A DNA stretch of 51,178 nt from assembly GCA_046482825.1 (NCBI GenBank), contig JAWOEI010000024.1, positions 1-51,178 on the forward strand. The letters run 5' to 3'. The notes below the pieces were generated by a model. That model did no database searches and was not told the origin of the DNA. It saw nothing but the letters and a program-made list of their open reading frames with translations. The stretch comes from M55B167 sp046482825. Lineage in GTDB: Bacteria; Verrucomicrobiota; Kiritimatiellia; RFP12; UBA1067. The position numbers were made by a program, and so were the translations under genes. Of this stretch, positions 9,281-18,803 are shown piece after piece; position 1 is the stretch's first letter, and each line of letters starts with the position of its first letter.

Positions 9281-12172
9281 TTATTTTACCACCAATACTG
9301 TTCCCAATGGAGTAGCAGTCAAATAACCATTGGCATCCAGCCGTACCGACCGACCACCGTCATAAGAAATAGCAGCGAGCTGTGAGGAAGTCAATGCGGT
9401 GCCACCGCTACCGAAGCGCACACTGTTTTCGACCAGCGTACCAGTCAGTGATAGCGTTCCCGACCAGCTCTCCGAGCTGCTGTCAGCAAAAACCAAAGTT
9501 CCGGAACCAAGTTTTATTGTGCTGCCGGTGTCGTCAACACTCAAAGTGCCGAGAGCATTATCAAAAGCACCCATATCCAGCATACCGCCATTGAGAACAA
9601 TATCATTGTCAGGGTTAAGAGCATTATCACAATCAAGAGACAGCCCCCCCTGTGTAAGTGTAATCGTCCCTTTATAAGTGTTTACAGCCGTCAGGCTGAC
9701 TGAACCATCACCGGTCTTGATCATCGGCATCTTATCATAGTCGGTAATCGGATAATCGCGAATAACGCCGGAGATTATCAAATCAGCCGTTTCATCCCCG
9801 GTGGCATCCGCAACATTTAAAGTCAGAGGCTCCCACCAGGTTTCCTCCGGCTTCCTGACCATAGTAATACCGGCAGGTAAGAAACAGGTATTAGTGCCGC
9901 GCACGGCAATTAAAGCATCGGACATATAACCAACTCTGATTTTAGCTCCGGTGATAAAAGCGCCATTCATAAGAGTAAGGTTGTTCATATAATTTGAACT
10001 GTCGTCATTTGACAGCACGTAAGTGATAATGCTTCCTCCGTCAATGGTGATCGGACGACTGGCTCCGGCATTGAAAGTAGCAGAAATTTTCAGCAACCCG
10101 CCCTGAACATAAATCGGGTTATCGGCACCTACACTTCCCGCCTGCGTAATTCCGGAAACATTCAATGACAACTCCCCTTCCTTTTTAACAAAGATGCCTC
10201 CTGAGGGAGGCAGAGATGAGCTCGATCCCACTGCTTCCAGTTTACCTCTTTCAACCACCGTGCCTCCGGTATAACTGTTATCGCCCGACAGAGTCAAAGA
10301 CGAATACTTTTCAATAAACAGAGTGGTTTCTTCCGCTCCGTAACTATGCATTGACGGGTGTGCTGAAATAATCATGGATGTCGCTGGCTGAGTATCAAAA
10401 TCATAGCCGGTAACACCGTCAGTATCGGCATATTTTGCGTAAATCACGTTGCCGACAATATCATCTCCTACCTGGGTGATTTTGATTTTGACGCATTTTG
10501 TCCAAACGCCATCAATTGCCTGCAGCTGCCAGGTTGCATTTGTTCCGTCATTAGTGAAAAAGAAGGCTTCGCCGGGCAGACCACCGTCTCCACCTGCCAC
10601 ACCTGCTCCGCCCATGACGCCATCGGCCGCCATACAATCATCAAGATCGGTATCCTGCAGGACAGTCACCTTCGAGGGAGCAGCCGGCAGAAAAGAGGAA
10701 TAGACTTCAGGGAACAGCTGTGTGGAATAGGCATCTTTTGAAACAAGTCCTGATCCGGAAATTTCGCCGCTGATAATCTGGTTGGATTTGCTGTTACAAA
10801 AAAGTTTACCGTTATTAATGATGTTGTTGGTATAAGTTCCCTGCCCTGGAAGACCATTCTGCGAAAATTCCAGAGAACCACCGTCGATCACAGTTTGCCC
10901 TGACCAAGTATTGGCAGCTGTCAAACGCAGAGTGCCTCTGTCGATTATTCGCAATTGACAGACACCATAATCACGTTCTGTAAAAGTACCGGATATCAAT
11001 TTATTAATAACATCAGGACAATTATCAAAGTTATTTCCGATCAGATTTTTACCGGCTGCGTTGATATACCCGGCATAGACAGCCTGCCCTACTATATCAT
11101 CACCGGACTGTGTCAGGCGTATTTTTACACATTTCGTAAATTTCGTACCAGCTCCATTATAGATCTGAAATTGTACAGTCGCGTTTGTTCCATCGATATT
11201 GAAAAATCGGGAACTAGCCAAAACTGGCGAATCGACAACAATTTCACCACCCATATAAGCGGAGATGTCAGCGCAATCCGTCAATGATGTATTTTTAAAA
11301 ACAGTGACAGGAGTTTCGGTAAGAAAGGGCTCGTAATGTTTTGCAGTCAGCATTAGAGAGACACGTTCCAGCCCATACATATAATTAGTTTCTGATGAGG
11401 CAATACCTACCGAAGTGCCACCGGTATCAAAATCAAAACCAAGATTAGATCCGCTGACATACTTGGCGTAAATGGCCTTTCCGGTAATATCAGATCCGTC
11501 CTGAGTAAAACTAACCTTAATGCATTTTGTATGATTACCATCTTTAACCTGGAGCTGACAGGTCGCATTTGTTCCATCATTGACAAAATAATAGGGTTGG
11601 GCTGGTCGCCGATCCAAAGCCGCACTGTTCATTATGCCGCCCACGCTCCGATAGGCTGCGAGAACCGCGTTGGTGAACATAGTCCTCGAAGTTTCCGTCA
11701 GATAATCTTCTTTATAGATCAGGGTGCGGACTTGCGTTATATGCAGATCGTTGCTACCGGAAATAACCGAAGCAATTGTATTGGTTGCAGAGTTGAGTCG
11801 GATTGATGAACCGGATTCAGCTAAACTCAACTCGCCTTCCGAGAAAGTAATAGGACCGGAAGCGTCTCCGAAATTGATTGTTTTAAATGTCTGATCGGAA
11901 CCCTCAACTGAGATTGTTCCGGTTCCCAGTCCATTGTCCCGAGTGCCGAAATAAAGATCATCACTGGCAGTGGTATTCGTTACCGTAGGTAGTAATACGC
12001 CGGAACTGCTGCTACTCCAATTGGCATCGGCACCCCACACGCCACCAGCAGTTCCGAAACCCGCGTCGCTGCCATTGGTGTCCCAATACTTTGTCGCGGC
12101 CTCGGAATTCAATGTAGCGATTACAGCTACAATACTTATTAACAAACTATGTATGGCTATCTTTAATTTCAT
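9281..12172 (-). CDS. Large secreted autotransporter-type beta-strand-repeat protein with three copies of an inserted module
   Basis: A 963-residue exported protein. ATG at 12172 with AGGAG upstream opens a signal peptide (LKIAIHSLLISIVAVIATLNSEA) followed by TKYWDTNG, a typical start of beta-strand-repeat passenger proteins. The beta-helix part shows the autotransporter-associated repeat (LTLSGDNSYTGGT, LTAANTWSGQTVIDGGSLEF, LTAVNTYKGTITLTQGGL). Inserted in it are three copies of a module of about 120 residues, centred near residues 200, 330 and 545. Each has the core DGTNAT-Q-Q...TKCVKI--TQ-G-DI-G--(I/V)YA. No membrane-barrel domain follows; the protein ends PLGTVLVVK, close to the tail of the secreted protein at 18804-20360. 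It is probably surface or outer-membrane associated. It is divergent from the sugar kinase and may bind a glycan; function is not established. Confidence 0.75.
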   Translation of the reverse strand: MKLKIAIHSLLISIVAVIATLNSEAATKYWDTNGSDAGFGTAGGVWGADANWSSSSSGVLLPTVTNTTASDDLYFGTRDNGLGTGTISVEGSDQTFKTINFGDASGPITFSEGELSLAESGSSIRLNSATNTIASVISGSNDLHITQVRTLIYKEDYLTETSRTMFTNAVLAAYRSVGGIMNSAALDRRPAQPYYFVNDGTNATCQLQVKDGNHTKCIKVSFTQDGSDITGKAIYAKYVSGSNLGFDFDTGGTSVGIASSETNYMYGLERVSLMLTAKHYEPFLTETPVTVFKNTSLTDCADISAYMGGEIVVDSPVLASSRFFNIDGTNATVQFQIYNGAGTKFTKCVKIRLTQSGDDIVGQAVYAGYINAAGKNLIGNNFDNCPDVINKLISGTFTERDYGVCQLRIIDRGTLRLTAANTWSGQTVIDGGSLEFSQNGLPGQGTYTNNIINNGKLFCNSKSNQIISGEISGSGLVSKDAYSTQLFPEVYSSFLPAAPSKVTVLQDTDLDDCMAADGVMGGAGVAGGDGGLPGEAFFFTNDGTNATWQLQAIDGVWTKCVKIKITQVGDDIVGNVIYAKYADTDGVTGYDFDTQPATSMIISAHPSMHSYGAEETTLFIEKYSSLTLSGDNSYTGGTVVERGKLEAVGSSSSLPPSGGIFVKKEGELSLNVSGITQAGSVGADNPIYVQGGLLKISATFNAGASRPITIDGGSIITYVLSNDDSSNYMNNLTLMNGAFITGAKIRVGYMSDALIAVRGTNTCFLPAGITMVRKPEETWWEPLTLNVADATGDETADLIISGVIRDYPITDYDKMPMIKTGDGSVSLTAVNTYKGTITLTQGGLSLDCDNALNPDNDIVLNGGMLDMGAFDNALGTLSVDDTGSTIKLGSGTLVFADSSSESWSGTLSLTGTLVENSVRFGSGGTALTSSQLAAISYDGGRSVRLDANGYLTATPLGTVLVVK

Positions 12173-12332
12173 TTGAAAACTCCTGTTCTTAATGGCGGCA
12201 GGGAGCATCACCCACCGCAACAAACCTTCTTTCACTACGTCATCAAACAAGCGAATTAGTGTTTATAACGCAAGCATAAAAAAATTAAATGATTTACTCA
12301 TAATCTTCATTTGCGTAATATGGATCTTAACC

Positions 12333-13841
12333 ATGGATTATTTACTCGGCATAGACAACGGTGGCACCGCCACGAAGGCAGCAATTTTTGATCTACGCGG
12401 AAATATGCTGGCATCGGAATCGCGTAATATCAAGATAATCGACTCCGGTTCCGGTTGGTCGGAGCGTAACATGGAATCCATGTGGCGCGACACCTGCTTG
12501 GTAATTCGAGAGGCACTAAGTGCCGCGCAAATATCACCGGATGCCATAATCTGCATCGCCTGTACGGGACATGGAAACGGACTCTATCTGATCGACAGCA
12601 AAGGCCATCCGGTCCGTCACGCTATCAACTCCATGGATCAACGTGCTGGATCAATTGTTGAATCCTGGCGGGCCGATGGACTAGAGGAGCGTGTTCTGCC
12701 ATTAACAGCTCAGTCACTTTGGGCAGCACAGCCAAATGCTCTACTGGCCTGGCTGAAGGAAAATGAACCGCAAACCATTGAGCTTGCCGCATTTCTGCTT
12801 ATGGCCAAAGATTACATCCGCTACAAACTGACCGGTGAAGTGGCGATGGAAGAGACCGATATGAGCGCGACAAGCCTTATGAATGTGCCGGAAGGAAAAT
12901 ACGACGATCGACTGCTCACCCGGTACGGCATCACAGAGCTAAAGCGTCTGCTGCCTCCCTTGATTAAAAGTACCAGTCTCAGCGGAAGCGTCACACCGGA
13001 AGCCGCTGCCGCCACAGGATTGCGCACCGGAACCCCGGTGGCAGGGGGAATGTTTGATATCGATGCCTGCGGATTAGCCTCCGGTTGCATTGATGAGCGT
13101 CAACTCGTGGTAGTTTCCGGAACATGGGGCAACAACCAGTATATTGCACGCCAACCGGTCATCCATCACAATCTATTCATGACCTCTCGGTACTGTATTC
13201 CGGGGTGGTTTCTGATGCTGGATGGCAGCCCCACAGGCGCCGGAAACCTGAATTGGTTCCTTCGTGAATTCCTGCGTGAGAAACAAACCCTGCTGAAACA
13301 ATCAGAGGGCGAAGCGATCTTCCCTTGGATCGATCAAACAGTTGCCGGCAAAACACCGCATCCCGACGACCCGCTATTCCTTCCTTTCCTGTACGGCTCC
13401 AATCTTGGACACCCCGCACAAGCCTGTTTATTGGGTATGAAAGGATATCATACACGTGCGGATATTTTGCACGCCATCTACGAAGGGTGCATTTTTACAC
13501 ACAAGCACCATCTACAACGGCTTTACGCTTTTCGTAAACCCCCCGAAAGCATTCGTCTTACGGGAGGCGCGGCACGCAGCAACGTATGGTCACAGATGTT
13601 TGCCGACATACTGCACGTGCCGATCGAAATTCCCGCGGGGCGGGAGCTAGGCGCTTTGGGAGCAGCCATTGCGGCGGCAGTTGCCTGTGGAGCCTACGCA
13701 AACTACGAAGAAGCAGTAAAACAAATGACGCGCATCGAGAGAACTCACCAACCAGACTCCGCTCTAAACGATCTGTACGAAGAACGCTACGTTCGCTACA
13801 CCAACGCATGCAGCTGTCTCAAACCTTTCTTTACCGCATAA
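12333..13841 (+). CDS. FGGY-family sugar kinase, L-xylulokinase (LyxK)-like
   Basis: A 502-residue cytoplasmic ATP-dependent kinase of the FGGY family. The N-terminal phosphate-binding motif is IDNGGTATKAAIFD, and the C-terminal ATPase lobe has RLTGGAARSNVWSQMFADIL and ELGALGAAIAAA. Between them, GNGLYLID, SLWAAQP, KDYIRYKLTG, GTPVAGGMFDIDACG, SPTGAGNLNWF and FLPFLYGSN run collinear with E. coli LyxK as I remember it. A ketopentose such as L-xylulose, or a related ketose, is the likely substrate. Start: ATG at 12333 gives the family N-terminus directly; the ribosome site is weak. The 3' end overlaps the convergent SDR gene by 11 bases. The intergenic region shared with the secreted repeat protein carries no clear consensus promoter. 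Confidence 0.85.
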   Translation: MDYLLGIDNGGTATKAAIFDLRGNMLASESRNIKIIDSGSGWSERNMESMWRDTCLVIREALSAAQISPDAIICIACTGHGNGLYLIDSKGHPVRHAINSMDQRAGSIVESWRADGLEERVLPLTAQSLWAAQPNALLAWLKENEPQTIELAAFLLMAKDYIRYKLTGEVAMEETDMSATSLMNVPEGKYDDRLLTRYGITELKRLLPPLIKSTSLSGSVTPEAAAATGLRTGTPVAGGMFDIDACGLASGCIDERQLVVVSGTWGNNQYIARQPVIHHNLFMTSRYCIPGWFLMLDGSPTGAGNLNWFLREFLREKQTLLKQSEGEAIFPWIDQTVAGKTPHPDDPLFLPFLYGSNLGHPAQACLLGMKGYHTRADILHAIYEGCIFTHKHHLQRLYAFRKPPESIRLTGGAARSNVWSQMFADILHVPIEIPAGRELGALGAAIAAAVACGAYANYEEAVKQMTRIERTHQPDSALNDLYEERYVRYTNACSCLKPFFTA

Positions 13842-14592
13842 GCATTCCACCTGTGAGATCGAGCGTTGAGCCGGTTATGTAATTCGCGGCGCCGGAAGCC
13901 AGAAAAACCACAGCGTCAGCAATTTCCTCCGGTTCCGCGATGCGGTTAACCGGAATACGGCTCAGATAATGATCGAGATTAGATGCGAGTTTATCCGCCA
14001 CCATTTCGGTGCACACCATGCCCGGTGCCACAGCATTAACCTGGATGTTTTTTACAGCCACTTCACGTGCGAGAGCCCGCGTCATGGAAACCAGAGCCCC
14101 CTTGCTGGCATCATACGGTAAATGCCCGGAAGTCGATCCTAAAAAGGCCGCCTGTGATACCAGGTTGATGATTTTCCCGGGATTGTCGAGTAAGAGCAAA
14201 CGTCGCACATGCTCTTTACATGCCACAAAAGCTCCCGTCACATTAATGCGGAAAGTTTTTTCCCATTCCTCCACACTATACGAAGTAATCGGTCCGCCGG
14301 GGCAGTATGCCGCATTATTGACCAGAATATCCACCGAACCGAAATGCTCATACAAAAGGTCGAACGATCCGGTAATTTCATCGGGATTTTCCAGATTGGC
14401 CTGCAGAACCATTGCCCGCGCCCCGAAATCATTTTGTAAGTCACTTACAACCTGTTCCGCCAGATCCGGACTGCCGGAACAACCCACACCCACACAAACG
14501 CCTTCCGCCGCCAATCCGCGACATATCGCCGTTCCGATTCCGCGCGAACCTCCAGTTACGAGCGCGACTTTCCCCGTCAGATCCAGTTTCAT
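13831..14592 (-). CDS. Short-chain dehydrogenase/reductase (first of two)
   Basis: A classical SDR of 253 residues, an NAD(P)-dependent cytoplasmic oxidoreductase. The cofactor motif TGGSRGIG lies at about 14-21, NNAAY at about 90, and the catalytic Ser-Tyr-Lys set is in NLVSQAAF and YDASKGA. The C-terminal ITGSTLDLTGGMLM is typical of FabG-like sugar or polyol dehydrogenases. The small residue after the beta2 strand and the lack of an acidic residue there do not settle NAD versus NADP. GGAGAC precedes the ATG. It is the last gene of the leftward operon starting at 18600, 93 bases after the zinc dehydrogenase. The sugar context suggests oxidation of a sugar or polyol intermediate. Confidence 0.85.
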   Translation of the reverse strand: MKLDLTGKVALVTGGSRGIGTAICRGLAAEGVCVGVGCSGSPDLAEQVVSDLQNDFGARAMVLQANLENPDEITGSFDLLYEHFGSVDILVNNAAYCPGGPITSYSVEEWEKTFRINVTGAFVACKEHVRRLLLLDNPGKIINLVSQAAFLGSTSGHLPYDASKGALVSMTRALAREVAVKNIQVNAVAPGMVCTEMVADKLASNLDHYLSRIPVNRIAEPEEIADAVVFLASGAANYITGSTLDLTGGMLMR

Positions 14593-14685
14593 GATTGTCT
14601 CCTCTCAACCTAAAAGGCAGTTTTCGTTTTGCCGTAACAGACTCAAAAAAACGTGGGGTCAACCGGCAAACGCTTCTTATCGCTA

Positions 14686-15732
14686 TCATGGTTTGAGAAC
14701 AACACGCAAAGCCTGACCGCTCTCCATCAGATCAAAGGCATCCGCAATATCATTCAGCCCCAATGTGTGCGTAATTAAACGCCCGAAGGACTGATCGGCA
14801 CACGCAATCATCCTTACAGCTTCAGCCACATGTGCCGATGTGGAGTCACTCGTGCCAACCACACGCAACTCTCCGTAATGTATCTTACGGCTGTCTAATC
14901 GCAGCAAACTCTCGCCGATAGGTAAAGATGCGAAAAGACAGACCGTTCCACGTTTGCGAACCAATGACACAGCCTGTTCCTGCGCCAAAGCGGAGGGCGC
15001 CGCAACAATCACGACATCCACCCCGACTCCGCCAGTCTCGTGTTTAACAACCCGCGAAAGATCTTCATTCACGGGATTCGTCAAGCAGTCAAATTTGAAG
15101 GGCCCACACTGCTTTAATCGCGTAGGGTTGACCTCGGAAACCATCACCTTAGCGGCACCGGCTTCGCGTGCAGTCAAGGCATTTAAGATTCCCATCGGCC
15201 CCGCCCCCAACACCAGCACCATATCACCCGGCTGTATCCGACTGTTGCGACAGGCATTCACGGCGCAACTTAAAGGTTCAGCCAGAGCCGCTTGTAAAGA
15301 TTCAACCTTCCACGGAACTTTAATGACATGACCACCGCGCACAGCCAATGATGGAATCGCAACGTATTCCGCCATTCCCCCGTCGAAACTGAATCCCATT
15401 GGGCGTAGATTCTCACAAAGATTACGCCATCCACGAATACAATACACACACTCTCCACATGCCACGGAGGTAGCCATCACCACGCGCTCATCCTCCGCAA
15501 AAGCCGCACCAGCTCGATTCTCAACGATTGAACCGACAAATTCGTGACCCATCACGACCGGCGGCAGCATACGAGGATTACCACGACGAAATGTTTTTAA
15601 ATCCGAACCGCAAACCGCACAGGCCTCAACCTTTACAAGTAATCCGCCCTCTTCACACTCCGGCAAGGACACGCTTTCAACACGCACATCGTTAGGACCA
15701 TGGTATATTACTGCCCTCATCATCACACTCAT
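14686..15732 (-). CDS. Zinc-dependent medium-chain alcohol/polyol dehydrogenase
   Basis: A 348-residue MDR enzyme of the sorbitol/threonine dehydrogenase group. Catalytic zinc ligands are expected in CAVCGSD and GHEFVG, and the structural zinc site is CGECVYCIRGWRNLC with four Cys. The Rossmann domain has VLVLGAGPMGILNALTA. It would oxidise a secondary alcohol of a sugar or polyol with NAD(P). Start: the in-frame TTG at 15753 is unlikely; ATG at 15732 (MSVMMRAV) or the ATG pair nine bases on are the choices, and none has a strong ribosome site. It lies between deoC and the SDR in one operon. The substrate cannot be read from sequence. Confidence 0.85.
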   Translation of the reverse strand: MSVMMRAVIYHGPNDVRVESVSLPECEEGGLLVKVEACAVCGSDLKTFRRGNPRMLPPVVMGHEFVGSIVENRAGAAFAEDERVVMATSVACGECVYCIRGWRNLCENLRPMGFSFDGGMAEYVAIPSLAVRGGHVIKVPWKVESLQAALAEPLSCAVNACRNSRIQPGDMVLVLGAGPMGILNALTAREAGAAKVMVSEVNPTRLKQCGPFKFDCLTNPVNEDLSRVVKHETGGVGVDVVIVAAPSALAQEQAVSLVRKRGTVCLFASLPIGESLLRLDSRKIHYGELRVVGTSDSTSAHVAEAVRMIACADQSFGRLITHTLGLNDIADAFDLMESGQALRVVLKP

Positions 15733-15826
15733 TTCGTCATTGCAATCAAGCAATTTTTGTCATATAAAAAATTGGAGGTTTTGAGAGTTGCCACTTTGAC
15801 GTTACAGTCAAAAGGGACTGCCGTAA

Positions 15827-16507
15827 TCAGGCGGGAGCGTCATCCAGAATTTTGTCAGCCGAACCGACTCCCAGGCGACTCGCTCCCATTTCGACAAACA
15901 TCTTCGCCCGATTCCAATCGCGAATGCCTCCCGACGGTTTAACCCCCGCACGCCCGGCACAAACCCTAAGCATAACCTCGACTGCCTCAGGTGCAGCCCC
16001 CTCGCCGTTGAACCCAGTAGATGTTTTGACAAAATTAGCACCCGCCTTAACAGCTATTTCAGATGCTTCCGCCACCTGTTTCAGCGTCAGCAACCCGGTT
16101 TCTAGAATTACTTTGACCGGAATATCTGCGGATCGGGCTGCCGAAACCACCGCTGCAATATCGCTCTGAACAAACGCGTAATCGCCGGACAGAAATTTCC
16201 CGATATTCATGACCATATCCAGTTCATCGGCACCATCTTTAATTGCCAGACGCGCCTCCAAGACTTTAACTTCCGTGCGGCTTGCTCCATGCGGAAAACC
16301 CACAACCACCGCAACTGTCGTGTCTGAATCTTTTAACAAGTCTGCCGCCAGCGCCACGTCTGTCGGACGCACACACAGATCTCCGACTCCTCTGGCTATA
16401 CACATTTTCGCAGCCTGCCTGATATCATCATCCTTCATAGCCGGTTTCAACACCGCGTGATCCATCATCTTTGCTACAGACTCTTTCGTAATCTTATCTT
16501 CATTCAT
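15827..16507 (-). CDS. deoC: Deoxyribose-phosphate aldolase
   Basis: A 226-residue class I aldolase that cleaves 2-deoxyribose 5-phosphate to glyceraldehyde 3-phosphate and acetaldehyde. The Schiff-base Lys is K161 in FVKTSTGF, the partner Lys is K190 in VKPSGGIRD, and the conserved Asp is D97 in DELDMVMNIG. The length is usual for the short bacterial type. GAGGAGG lies upstream of the ATG. Its position between two dehydrogenase genes, rather than with nucleoside phosphorylase genes, suggests it serves a dedicated catabolic route for a deoxy-sugar or a related aldol substrate. The reaction is well supported by motifs; the physiological substrate is inferred. Confidence 0.92.
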   Translation of the reverse strand: MNEDKITKESVAKMMDHAVLKPAMKDDDIRQAAKMCIARGVGDLCVRPTDVALAADLLKDSDTTVAVVVGFPHGASRTEVKVLEARLAIKDGADELDMVMNIGKFLSGDYAFVQSDIAAVVSAARSADIPVKVILETGLLTLKQVAEASEIAVKAGANFVKTSTGFNGEGAAPEAVEVMLRVCAGRAGVKPSGGIRDWNRAKMFVEMGASRLGVGSADKILDDAPA

Positions 16508-16612
16508 TATCTGACATCCTCCTCAAAATTAAAAAGCATCTCCCGATCATCCCGGCTGTCATGCAGGCATATTGCGTGCTCAGCGCAAATATCTGTGTAA
16601 AACTTCACGGCC

Positions 16613-17404
16613 TCAATGCATCTCCCGTCCACCGGTAATATTGATTGCCTGACCGGTCATGTAATCCGCACCCGGCGAACAGAGAAACAACGTAACATTC
16701 ACCACATCATCGACACGTGCCAGACGTCCCAGCGGGACCTTGGCCGTAAACTGTCTGACAACCTGTTCACGTTCCTGCTTCAGGTTTTCAATATAGTTCG
16801 CCGACATAAAATTCCAGACTCCGGTATTCTCTGTGATACCCGGGCAGACACAATTAACGTTGATCCCGTCTTTGGCAAATTCGAATGCTAGCGACTGGGT
16901 CAAAGTGATAATTGCGCCCTTAGCCGCCGAGTAGTGACAACAGAGAGCCGAACCGGTTTTACCGGACTTCGACGAGAAGTTAACAATCCTGCCATAATGA
17001 CGGACTTTCATCAATGGTACAACGTGTTTGATCAAAAAGAAACTGCCTTTACAGTTCACGGCAAAAACACGATCCCACTCCCTTTCCGTAATTTGCTCGA
17101 CAGGATTCTGCCCGGCAACACCGGCAACATTCACCAGAACATCAATCCTGTTATCAAAGTGTGCCGCCGCCGTACTTACCACCGCTTCGACTTGTGCCTC
17201 ATCCGTCACATCCGCAGCCAGACCTGCCGCGTCATATCCGGCCGCGACCAGTTCCCCGACACTCTGAACAACCGACTCCGGCGCGAGATCCGTCAGGAAC
17301 ACCCTCGCGCCGAAGTTTGCCAGATTCCGCGCAATACTTTTCCCGATTGCTCCGCTCGCGCCGGTAATAAGAGCCGTTCTATCCTTAAAATCCATAATGC
17401 TCAT
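16613..17404 (-). CDS. Short-chain dehydrogenase/reductase (second), source of the 54-bp repeat
   Basis: A 263-residue classical SDR. The motifs are TGASGAIG (about 14-21), NVAG (near 90), the catalytic Ser in NFSSKSG and YSAAKGA, and INVNCVCPG after the active site. It ends MTGQAINITGGREMH, like gluconate or polyol dehydrogenases. It lies second in the leftward operon, 71 bases after the SMP-30-like gene. The two ATG choices at 17404 and nine bases later are both possible; GAGG sits four bases before the first. The 54 bases at 16818-16871, encoding the INVNCVCPG-TENTG region, occur again exactly at 23508-23561 beyond the DeoR-type gene. Substrate unknown. Confidence 0.87.
   Translation of the reverse strand: MSIMDFKDRTALITGASGAIGKSIARNLANFGARVFLTDLAPESVVQSVGELVAAGYDAAGLAADVTDEAQVEAVVSTAAAHFDNRIDVLVNVAGVAGQNPVEQITEREWDRVFAVNCKGSFFLIKHVVPLMKVRHYGRIVNFSSKSGKTGSALCCHYSAAKGAIITLTQSLAFEFAKDGINVNCVCPGITENTGVWNFMSANYIENLKQEREQVVRQFTAKVPLGRLARVDDVVNVTLFLCSPGADYMTGQAINITGGREMH
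16818..16871 (+). repeat. 54-bp perfect direct repeat, copy 1 (inside SDR gene)
   Basis: Identical in all 54 bases, and in the same plus-strand orientation, to 23508-23561. This copy is coding (minus strand) and covers the conserved SDR segment after the catalytic Lys. Confidence 0.95.
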
Positions 17405-17475
17405 CCCGCCTCTAAACAGGTTAACTGCTGAATAATTTTACTTATGTGAAATTTGAAGACCCATGCCTGTAACTT

Positions 17476-18600
17476 TTATCGAAACAGATTCAAAAAAGGT
17501 AACCAGCTTTTTTCCAATTGAATCACACTGATAGTATGCACATCATCGTTCTCGGTGTTAAGCAATCCCGGAAAACTCATGTCAAAGTTGACCACGAGCA
17601 ACTTGTTCTTCCAAACCATAGGTTCACAAGGTTGATCCAGGAGACCATCCCCACCGTCGGTATCTCCATTCATCCACAGTGTTCCGAGTTCCTCTTTCCT
17701 GATATCCCAATAAAGTACGGCATTACGTTCCGAATCAGTAATAATAATCCACTCACGCTCGGGGTAGTAACAAATTCCATCCGCACAGGGCAGACGTTGT
17801 GGATCATTTATCAGCGTTTCAGGTTTTTCATATGTCCCGTCATGTCGCAAACGCATGGTATAAAGATGGCCATCCCCAAAATTGCCGGTGTAGATATTGC
17901 CATCCTTATCAAAACAAAGACCGTCAGCGGCAGCGGCGTCATTGCGATGTGATAACGGTTCGGTTTCCGTGACACCAATGCAATAGGGATCCTGTTTCCA
18001 CTGCTCTTTTGGTAGCAACTGCACCGGTTGGTGCTTGAAAGCACTGATCGGTATACGATAAACCCCGCCAAAGTTTCTTCCCTTAATATCGAAAAAGGTT
18101 TCAGTGAAATAGATTGCATTGCCGCGCGTGCGCATAGCATTGGCAAGCTTGATATTCTCAACAACCGGTTCAATTCTTGACGGTTCACCATTGGCACCAA
18201 TGATGACCCGCATAATACGTGACTTATAGTTCTTGTCGAAAAAATATTGATTGTCACAATAATACAAATGACCATCCTCACCAAACTCCATACCCATAGG
18301 TGCGCCGCGTCCGGTATCCGGATGTATTAAACCCGGCACAAAAACCGACCATTCGCCCGTTGCTCCGTTCATTTTCATGATTGTCCCGGGATACGACTTG
18401 TTTACAAAGTTCGGAGCCGCACAATAAATATTGCCTTGCTCATCCTGCGCCAACCCGTCCGGCACATTGACGTGTTCTCCAAAACGCTTGAACAGTGCGG
18501 GACGATATAGCTGATCAAGAACTACCGCTTCATTTGTCGCTGCTCCACTTGTCGCGATCAACACCATGCCGACACAAGATAATACAATTGCTTTTCTCAT
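17476..18600 (-). CDS. Secreted SMP-30/gluconolactonase-like beta-propeller protein
   Basis: A 374-residue exported protein. The start at 18600 is chosen because it opens a signal peptide (RKAIVLSCVGMVLIATSGAA) and has AGAAGGG upstream; the ORF extends 13 codons further without support. The mature part has propeller repeats with VPDGLAQDEQGNIYCA, PMGMEFGEDGHLYYCDN, ADGLCFDKDGNIYTGNFGDGH and ADGICYYPEREWIIITDS, as in the SMP-30/LRE family that hydrolyses sugar lactones. Acidic and Asn residues at the central channel are plausible metal ligands. It is the first gene of the leftward operon and would act outside the cytoplasm on a lactone or glycoside. Enzymatic activity is inferred from the family; some members are only binding proteins. 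Confidence 0.75.
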   Translation of the reverse strand: MRKAIVLSCVGMVLIATSGAATNEAVVLDQLYRPALFKRFGEHVNVPDGLAQDEQGNIYCAAPNFVNKSYPGTIMKMNGATGEWSVFVPGLIHPDTGRGAPMGMEFGEDGHLYYCDNQYFFDKNYKSRIMRVIIGANGEPSRIEPVVENIKLANAMRTRGNAIYFTETFFDIKGRNFGGVYRIPISAFKHQPVQLLPKEQWKQDPYCIGVTETEPLSHRNDAAAADGLCFDKDGNIYTGNFGDGHLYTMRLRHDGTYEKPETLINDPQRLPCADGICYYPEREWIIITDSERNAVLYWDIRKEELGTLWMNGDTDGGDGLLDQPCEPMVWKNKLLVVNFDMSFPGLLNTENDDVHTISVIQLEKSWLPFLNLFR

Positions 18601-18803
18601 AAAAAAACCCTTCTCTTTTTGTCCATGACCACACGACATATCTGCCTGCCATGAATATTAAACATGTGAAGAATTATATCAGAATCACCATAAAAGCACA
18701 AGAAAGCTTATATTTATTTTAAAATAATTTTCGTATTGCTTTTATAAAAGTTTTTTAGTATTTTATAAATTAAATGTGTAAACGATATAAAAAGGAGTTA
18801 ATC
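18601..18803. promoter_or_regulatory. Divergent control region of the sugar-use operons
   Basis: 203 bases between the leftward SMP-30-like operon and the rightward operon ending in the DeoR-type regulator. On the plus strand a likely promoter is TTGCTT (18736-18741), 17 bases, TATTTT (18759-18764). A 14-base perfect AT-rich palindrome, TTATTTTAAAATAA, lies at 18714-18727 just upstream and is a candidate regulator site. AAGGAG precedes the ATG at 18804. I infer that the DeoR-type protein acts here. Confidence 0.5.
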
